Below are positions 56,801 through 64,000 of a stretch of DNA of 64,000 bases, in pieces. Source of the DNA: Meta bourneti (Eukaryota; Arthropoda; Arachnida; Araneae; Tetragnathidae); NCBI GenBank assembly GCA_933210815.1, contig OW119929.1:50102364-50166363 (forward strand), read 5' to 3'. Under the pieces are notes generated by a model. It was not told where the DNA came from and ran no database searches. It saw only the letters and a list, made by a program, of their open reading frames with translations. Made by a program: the position numbers and the translations under genes. The first letter of the stretch is position 1, and each line of letters starts with the position of its first letter.

Positions 56801-59799
56801 ACTGTAGTAGTAATTGGTCTAAGGTAGCGTTTAGCAAAATGGGCAAAACTGTTGCTTTATGGAAAAAGAGGAAGCGGTTGTTGCTAATTTGCGATTACAG
56901 TTATTAATTTCTGTTAATATTAACAGTTTTGTTGTCTGTGAACAATCAGTGAGTTGTCACTTATCTAAATTGAACAGTTATTACTAGTAGTTAGAAATTG
57001 ATATTAATGGCTAATATTAAGAGTTATTAACTGTTCAAAATGGCCATTATTTATTTTTTAAAGAATTAGAAATATCAACCTTTTATTTTGGAATGCTTTT
57101 TATGAATTTCAATTTCTCACTCTTAATTTAGTTTTTTTCAAGTCGCTTCCCTGCTCTCCCAATAAGATTCATGAATAACTGATAATATTTTCGATAACAG
57201 TAACAAACAGTTATTCGCAATAACACTTATTTACACTGCTATCAGAATAACATCGCCATCAGGGTATCATTTTATACTTTCCACAAAACAAGACTGTAAA
57301 GAATGGTTTTGAGTTTTATTTCATGAAAGCAATATTTAAAAAAATATTTCTGTTTTTTTCCCTTTCAAATCTTGGGGGTAAGGCAGTAAAAAAAATTTGA
57401 ATTTACGAAATTTACTGTGTGAGGTCAGTTTCTTCAACAATAAAACGGAAATAGCGCCACAATCAGCGCCACAATCAGCTATATTCAGTATGCTGTGGGA
57501 ATACATCAGTATTTAGTTTAGTAGGTGATATAGGTTTAAAGTCGGTATTATGTGGCCGGAATTACTCGTACAAGTGCAAAGGAAGATTTGAAAAAAGAAA
57601 GCTGCAATTCATTTAAGAAATTGTACGTATATTTTGTCATTGAAATGCGGTTAGAAGCAATTATTTCCTTTTCAAAAACTGAGAAATATTTTCATGTCTA
57701 TTCCCATTAGCATATGGATATCGCAGTTAATATTGTTTCGAAAATATAACGTGGTTCAATGAACAGTTCATATATTTAAACTAACCGTAAGATTCGATAT
57801 TAAAGTAACTTGCATGCGATATAGGTGTAGAATTTCAGATTATAAAACTTAATTATTCTGAATAGTTTCCGGATTTCAGAGGAACCGCATAACAGTAACC
57901 GGAAATAGTAAATTAAAAGAAAAATACTTGGCGTTGCTAGTAAACATAGTATAAGCTAATATAATAATTTAAACAAATAATTTACTTCTATTCCGTTATT
58001 TATAAGGATTTATTTCAATTTAGGCGAATGAAGCTTTTATTGCTTTTCCTTTAGGAGTTTATGATAGTTTTTATCCCTAATAGATTTTTATCCGAGCGGG
58101 TTAATATTTTCGAAGGACATAAAATTAATGTAATTTTTTAATACTTTTCATTTCACAAAGCTTTAATTCAAATTCGATAGAAAATTTATAATTATAGCAG
58201 CAGCTTTCATATTGTTTGGAGATAAACAAAATTATACCCATGTGAATAGGTATCGAATGTGCAAAGGCAATTGTTAAGTCGTATAATACATGCACAAATT
58301 ATTTTGTTATTGGAAGTTTCAAAACCACACAGAAAACAAAGTAAATAACTTATTTTCACAATATAAAATAGTATTATTTCTAATTTGGAAAGCTGACATA
58401 GAGATATACCGAAATCAGCATATCCCTTATAAATATAACTCTTAGCTTTGCAATTTTTGTTCCATAGTTACACTAAAATTTTAAAAACGCTATTAAGTCA
58501 ATGTATAACTATTAATTACGAGAAAAATGTCTTGTTTTATTTTCTGGGTAAACAATAAAGCTAAATGCTAAAATTTCCTTCATTATTATTTCGAATCCTT
58601 TCTAAAAGTGACATTTTGTAGAATTTTTTAAAAGTTGTGAAATTGTTTCCTTGTATGTTTAAATTTGAAAAACGTAGATAGTTCATGTTCCCAGATAGAA
58701 GTTTTCAAAACATTGAAGGTCTTTATACTTATCCATTTTTGCAAGAGTCGAGTTCGATTAGACATAATTATAGTCGGTTGGTTTCTTTATGGCACAAGAG
58801 CCAAGCATCGCAAAGAAATGTTTTTTGCGTTAATGTCATAGTTATAATCTTAAATTATGAAAACTGGAGAAAAAATTATGACTAAATAATTCAAGTAGCA
58901 ATTGGACATACTTGACAAGGGGTTATTCTCATAACCCTTTGTTATTCAGATGTTATCGGTAATGATATTACGGTAGCAAAAGGGTGTAAATGAATCACAA
59001 GGAATGTTATATTTTTACTCGCATTATTAGAAAATAAAATAGTTTAACTATTTAAAATGTTTAATATATTTTTGGAGAATGATTTAGGGAATTATACATA
59101 TAGTTTAATCTTGTAATTTTTAGAGATGATTAAAATTTCGTGAAGATTTTGTTTAATTTTCCATAATAACATAGCTTCAATACCATGTTACCGCGCGTTG
59201 CCGTATTAATACCTTGTTAAGTTATCTACTGCTATCAAATTGTACATTATTGTATAGTTTTCCTTTGAAATAAATATTTGCGGTACTTATACACTTTCGT
59301 TGGTATCGATTTTGTGAGTAACATATTTTACAAAAGCGGCTTTTTTCAATCTAGAAAATATACTCAGAATTGTTCAACCGTTAATTTGCATTCCATGTTA
59401 CATTCTGTATATTATTTATCCTTGCTAATTTTATGGATACTAATATAATATATTAAAATTAAAATTTAGTCGATTAAGACCAATAACTGACGATTCAAAA
59501 GGATACATTGTGAGGTAAAATACGGGTTTACAATCATAGTATACTTATTTATACATAATATAACTATTTGAGTCACTACTATACAGAAATGTTTTCCAGA
59601 GTATTTTTTCACTGTTTCGTTCTTCTAAAGAAAAAGCATTGTTTTTGGACATTATATTTTAATATAATGCAATATTTATGTGTAAAAATTGCACCATAGT
59701 TGAATCCTTGATTTGAAGTCCAAATTATATAGATTAAAAACATAAAATTTTGCCTAAAAGTTAGAATCAGTTTTTCTCCGCCTTTCTTCATTAAATTTC
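56801..59799. other. AT-rich noncoding sequence
   Basis: Small local features only: a direct duplication AGCGCCACAATC near 57453-57477, and an 11-bp hairpin at 58916-58941 (CAAGGGGTTAT, TCTC, ATAACCCTTTG; 10 of 11 paired). No gene. Confidence 0.45.
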
Positions 59800-60240
59800 C
59801 TAAGACTCTTTAAATGTCGCCAAACCTGCAGGCTTTCTGCCAAGTATCGCGCGACACCTCAAGGTAGGTCTGCGATATCTCTTCGCCCGTGACAGATATT
59901 GATGTAAGGAAGGTGTAGTATGCCACAGTCAGGTTTTTTATGCGGCGATTATAGATAACGCGAATGAATTAAAGTTGGATAAAATATATCGGAGTTATTA
60001 TGGCTGCCGTAGCAAGAAATACATCCTGAAAACCCTCATTTATCTCTTCCCCCTTAAAAGCAAACGTCAGAAGTTTTTATTTGCTCTCTTTTTAAATTGC
60101 TGTCGGGTCCACAGGAAAAAGAAAGACTGTGAATAAATAACATCTGGTCTGCTTTGCTTTTAGCATTGTCTGATGCAGGGAGACAGCTGAGAGCGTGACA
60201 AGAGTCCTCGGTTGGCATGCGATTTATCCAATTATGTTCT
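59800..60240. promoter_or_regulatory. GC-richer block with homeodomain and PHO-type cores, candidate enhancer
   Basis: It contains CTTCGCCCGTGACAG, TTTTTTATGCGGCG, GCGAATGAATTAAAG, TTATTATGGCTGCCGTAGC (ATGGC, a PHO-type core), and GCGATTTATCCAATTATG at the right edge (Abd-B/Hox-type TTTATCC and ATTATG). The contrast with neighbouring AT-rich DNA is clear. Function is inference. Confidence 0.33.
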
Positions 60241-62873
60241 AAATCCTTCTCAAACGAGAACTTTAAGATGTTTGATGGTTATGGTGTTTTTATATTTACC
60301 GTATTTTCTTGGTATTGATATTTTGGATAAAAATAGGTTTCTAAAGATTGGAAATGTTCGGGGAAAATGCTGTGGGTCCAGCTGGGAATAAATAATGAGT
60401 TGTATTTTTGAACCGCAAATACTGAAAAAAGGTTTATTCTATAGTTGTATACATGGATTACAAATATTTGTAAATTTTACATTTTTATTGTAGATTCCTT
60501 TTTTATTCATGATTATCTGAGTACTTTTAGCGAAGAAAGTCAGACTCGTTATTTCATAGACGAAAAATTATTACAAAAACATGAAAAGTTTCATATTTAT
60601 TTTCCACTTGATGGAAATTTTATTGTGATTGTTCAGTGGCAGGATCACTATTTTAGCAATTAAAAAAATAAGTGAACAGTTTTAAAGCCTCTCCTCTTCA
60701 AGAATTGCTTCTTTTGATTAATTTTTGTTTATATCACTATTAGAAGATTGCTCCGATGTTTTAAAACTAATTTTGCACAAAAGTTAGGAAGCATTTACAT
60801 TTTTAAAAATTTTGATTTTGTTATAATTATTACCTTTTCAGAAAATGCAAATACAATTTTGCAGTCCGTTTCCAATCCGTTGCGTTTACAGGGTTTCAGA
60901 TCTTCTGACGTTTTTAATACCGGTTTTAGGTTTTCTTTTCCCCAAACAGTGTGACATTGGTTGGAATAAAATTAAGTCATTTAGGAATTACTTTCATACT
61001 GTAATTTTCAAGGTTGGACAAAAATTATGTGAGGAACCGTCCCACTCGGCGACTTTCAAGAGATTTCTTAATTTGACAAATTTGTTTTTAAGGATCCAGG
61101 AAATGTAAGTTATTAAATACTCACTTCTCAATTTTCAGCAATTGTTGTTTCAAAGGTATAGGATTAAATTAGACAAAGGGATGATTTTTTTACCTTCAAC
61201 AGAAAGTGCTAAAATGGCACAGTAAACCACGGGTCTCTAAACTCATTGAGTGGAAGGCCACATTTGCATACTGAAAATGCTCCTTGTGCCCGACAGGAAA
61301 TCACATGCATTATTTCTGCATACATATGTGTGTATATCCTTCAGTAGCTAAATTCAAAGATATCGCTCTTAAACAGGGCTTGAAAGTTAGTCGCAGGTAT
61401 TTTCATATTCGTTATTTCAGAGGAAAATAGTGTTACGTATTAAACACAGAAATTTTCAGGAATCGAAATGTGCAGTTATTAAAGTAAAGATAATAAAAAC
61501 TACTTTGAAATGCATAAATAACTTATATTTCCCGATTTGTATCGGTTTTCGTTTTCCTTACAATCCGTAAACTGCTTTCAAAAGTAAGATTAATTTAAAT
61601 AGTAATTATGATGGTGAATATTCTAAAATGAACACTATTTATCATTTATATTTTACAAAATGCCGATGGAAGTTTGTTTACATACTATGCATTTTACATC
61701 AGCCAAAACTTTGTGTAAAGTAGGGAAGTGGCTAATTTTTATTTTAAATGGGAAGTATCCAAAGTTTTAACCTCTTTTCCAGTGATGAAATCATAAAAGA
61801 CATTAAAAAGACTGAGTTACTTTACTCTGGAAAGTACTTACTTTGTATGATTTGTTTCAATGCGTCAAATTTTCAAGGTTGCTATCTCAGATGTTTTCTA
61901 TTTTGGATACCTTTCTCTGAAGATGGAAATTATTTTTTAACTCAGGACGTTTATTTAACCTTGGACCTCTCCGCAAAAATTGCTGTACAAATCAAATTTC
62001 TAGTGGTCCTATACTGATATTTGCCTCTATAGGCCTTGTTTAAATTAATCTCTGAAGCATGATCTTAAAACATCGGCTCCCCATCATTTTACTTTCAATC
62101 CCCCACGAAATCCGCAAGTATAGGTAATGATATTCCATCCCACAATTTCCAAAATTGGTAATTACTACTATTTCCGTAAACCCTAATAGTTTTGAAGAAA
62201 ATTTTGCAATTCCTTCTGTTTTCTTCCTTTGCAATTCGTTCAATGTAAAATTATATGTTTTGTGTAAACACAAAAGCTCTATTTTAAGCTAATTAGCTTC
62301 CCAACCGAGAAAGAAATTAGGTTTTTTTTTTAAATTAGTTGATGATCAGTCTGAAATAGACTGAAGTGAGAAATTCAAGTAAACCAAGCCAAAGCAAAAA
62401 CAATACATATCAAAATTATTTTATAACGGGTACTCGAAGTAAATAATAAGCAATCGATAAATAGTTAAACAGTTCAAGGCTTGTGATGAAGACTAAATTT
62501 GATATTCTGAATTGAAAAACTATTTCCTTCAATCTGTTAAAAGGTATGATACTGAATTTTTCAAATTCGTGAAAATACCTATTAAAGCATTATTGCGTTC
62601 AAAATTATTTTTAATACAAGTTTAACGGTTACCGATCAGTAAGCTAAATAAAAAATTCCATTCATCATGGCTTTTGAATTGAATTTGAAATTATATTGGA
62701 AGTTTTAAAAGCAGGAAAATTACTTTTCCAAAAAAATATAATCCTTTAATACACAAAAAGAGTGCCATTTTCTCGACAAGCAAAAATAGTCCTATTTTGA
62801 ACAATTGAAAAATAAATTGATTACAATACGACTATAATATTTAATAAAATATGAGCGATACGTTAAGCTAGTT
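60241..62873. other. AT-rich noncoding sequence with a hAT-like fragment
   Basis: CACGGGTCTCTAAACTCATT at 61231, followed by GAGTGGAAGGCCACATTTGC, matches the fragment at 14859 and resembles a hAT terminus. No opposite end was found. The frames at 60445-61108 and 61748-62017 are Phe/Ile-rich and unrecognised. Confidence 0.4.
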
Positions 62874-63077
62874 GGATGGTTGCATTGAGATTTTTGAGGC
62901 GAAAGAGCCATATTTGGACAAGCTACGTCAAACACAAGACACTATGTCAAGTAAAGGATAATGAAAATTTTGATGATATATTGAAGAGAAATACATCCAG
63001 GGTGGAATCGAACCTGCACTGCCCAGAACTTACACGTTGCAATGCAGTGGATAAACCCACTGAGCCACGGCGGCCCC
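62874..63077 (-). mobile_element. tRNA-derived SINE (family 2), copy 2
   Basis: On the minus strand: GGGCCGCCGTGGCTCAGTGG (A box TGGCTCAGTGG), B box AGGTTCGATTCCACCCTGGA, then TGTATTTCTC and a body ending near AATGCAACCATCC. The head and body order is the same as at 63700-63871. Confidence 0.78.
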
Positions 63078-63474
63078 TGCCAATAGCTAGACTAAATTAA
63101 ATTGATATGCTTATTTCATGGTTAAACTGGAATCACTTTGATAGCAACACACTTTCTAAGCTTTTTTGATGAAGAAAATTTGTTCGTCGTTTACTATTTT
63201 GTGATATTTGCGTACAGGCAGAAATGCAAAATGTTTCACCTAAAATATCTGAATTTGTAGTTTTAGTTCAGAATATTTATCCAAATTGTCTTGGTTTTGA
63301 ATATTTTAACTGTAGAAGCAATAGAACTGTGTAGAACCAGTTCTAAACTCAACTCTATGATTGTAGAATTCGAAATAGTATTTGTATTGTTTTTACACCA
63401 CACAACACATATAATGACATATAACCACACCCATTGCCAGGAAAGTGCTTATTAGTCAAGACTGTCAAAACTAT

Positions 63475-63590
63475 TAAAAGCGTCCCACTTTAAAATAGTG
63501 GCGTTAATTTGAGTCAGGGACACTTGGCGCAGCTTGTCCGCTTTTGGACCTTGCGCCATAAAACACCAAAATCCAATCCAGGGACACATG
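63475..63590. repeat. Possible SINE-body fragment
   Basis: TTGCGCCATAAAACACCAAAATCCAATCC resembles the tail of family 2 (GCATCATAAAATCCAAACC at 63855). The GC-richer GACACTTGGCGCAGCTTGTCC precedes it. Without a head or duplication the call is tentative. Confidence 0.3.
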
Positions 63591-63699
63591 TTCGTTCAGT
63601 ATAGTTGTAATGAGTTTATTCATTCAATATATTAAACATTCATAAACCTGCCTTCGTATACCAGTCAATGTTAATATCAGAATAATTTCCAAATCTTTG

Positions 63700-63871
63700 A
63701 AGTGGCTCAGTGGTTTTGACGACTGCACTAAAAACCTGTGGGTTGTAAGTGATGCAGGTTCGATTCCTCCCTGAGTGTTTTTCTGTCTTTTGTGTCAGTA
63801 AAATTTCCCTTGTGGGTATGTCCATTAACTTGTTTGGTGCCAAACACAGTTCTTGCATCATAAAATCCAAA
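63700..63871 (+). mobile_element. tRNA-derived SINE (family 2), copy 3, with near-perfect TSD
   Basis: AAGTGGCTCAGTGGTTTTGA (A box) and GCAGGTTCGATTCCTCCCTG (B box) are followed by a body with TTTTGTGTCAGTAAAATTTC and GGTGCCAAACACAG, then the tail ATAAAATCCAAA. CCAAATCTTTG at 63689-63699 and CCAAATCGTTG at 63872-63882 form an 11-bp duplication with one mismatch. It lies in inverted orientation to copy 2, about 620 bp away. Confidence 0.82.
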
Positions 63872-64000
63872 CCAAATCGTTGTAAGTATGGAGAAATTTG
63901 TGGTCAAACTTTCTTTGAAATGTTAAGCCCTCCATTTCCAAAGGATACGGGTTTTGATCTGTTTGTTAAGCACTGTTTGTGACTTATATATGACGGATAA

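Noticed and set aside
9053..64000. A second Hox gene (Antp) in the downstream interval
   Set aside because: No homeobox or hexapeptide-like coding sequence on either strand. The next Hox gene must lie beyond the right edge.

Overview
The window is AT-rich arthropod nuclear DNA from inside a Hox cluster. The only confident protein-coding sequence is the last coding exon of Ultrabithorax (Ubx) on the + strand, at 7431-7780. It has a splice acceptor, a complete Ubx-type homeodomain, the adjoining UbdA peptide and a stop codon. The UbdA peptide fixes the lineage as arthropod/onychophoran. The C-tail after it lacks the poly-alanine/QA stretch of insect Ubx, and the gene sits in a large, transposon-rich, gene-poor landscape. 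I therefore lean towards a chelicerate, probably a spider, but that is inference; no sequence here proves the species.

Layout. (1) 1-7430 is most simply the large intron upstream of the Ubx homeobox exon. It carries a 2.7-kb element with inverted ends, a hAT MITE with a perfect 8-bp target duplication 230 bp before the exon, hairpins, and a GC-richer block with Abd-B/Cdx-like sites. (2) 7431-about 9050 is the exon plus the presumed 3'UTR, with several poly(A) signals, a Pumilio-type motif and motifs complementary to the seeds of the Hox miRNAs iab-4/iab-8. (3) 9.1-17.5 kb is a transposon graveyard: three decayed Tc1-like elements, two with intact TA-flanked ends, plus SINE fragments. (4) 19.2-22.0 kb holds a GC-richer block followed by nine near-identical 199-bp tandem units, each with homeodomain-type cores. 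(5) 22.0-64 kb is long noncoding sequence. It contains SINEs (three tRNA-derived families), TTAA-flanked MITEs, a textbook non-autonomous Helitron, a PIF/Harbinger-like element with a nested SINE, and widely spaced GC-richer islands that look like cis-regulatory blocks. The strongest island is at 51.3-52.0 kb, with PHO/YY1 and GAGA motifs.

How it fits together. If cluster polarity is conserved, DNA downstream of Ubx leads towards Antp, so the right-hand 55 kb would be the Ubx-Antp intergenic region. The islands would then be candidate enhancers, Polycomb response elements or promoters for these Hox genes. No second Hox exon, rRNA, true tRNA gene or CRISPR was found. The many short open frames in noncoding DNA look random: no codon bias, no recognisable domains.
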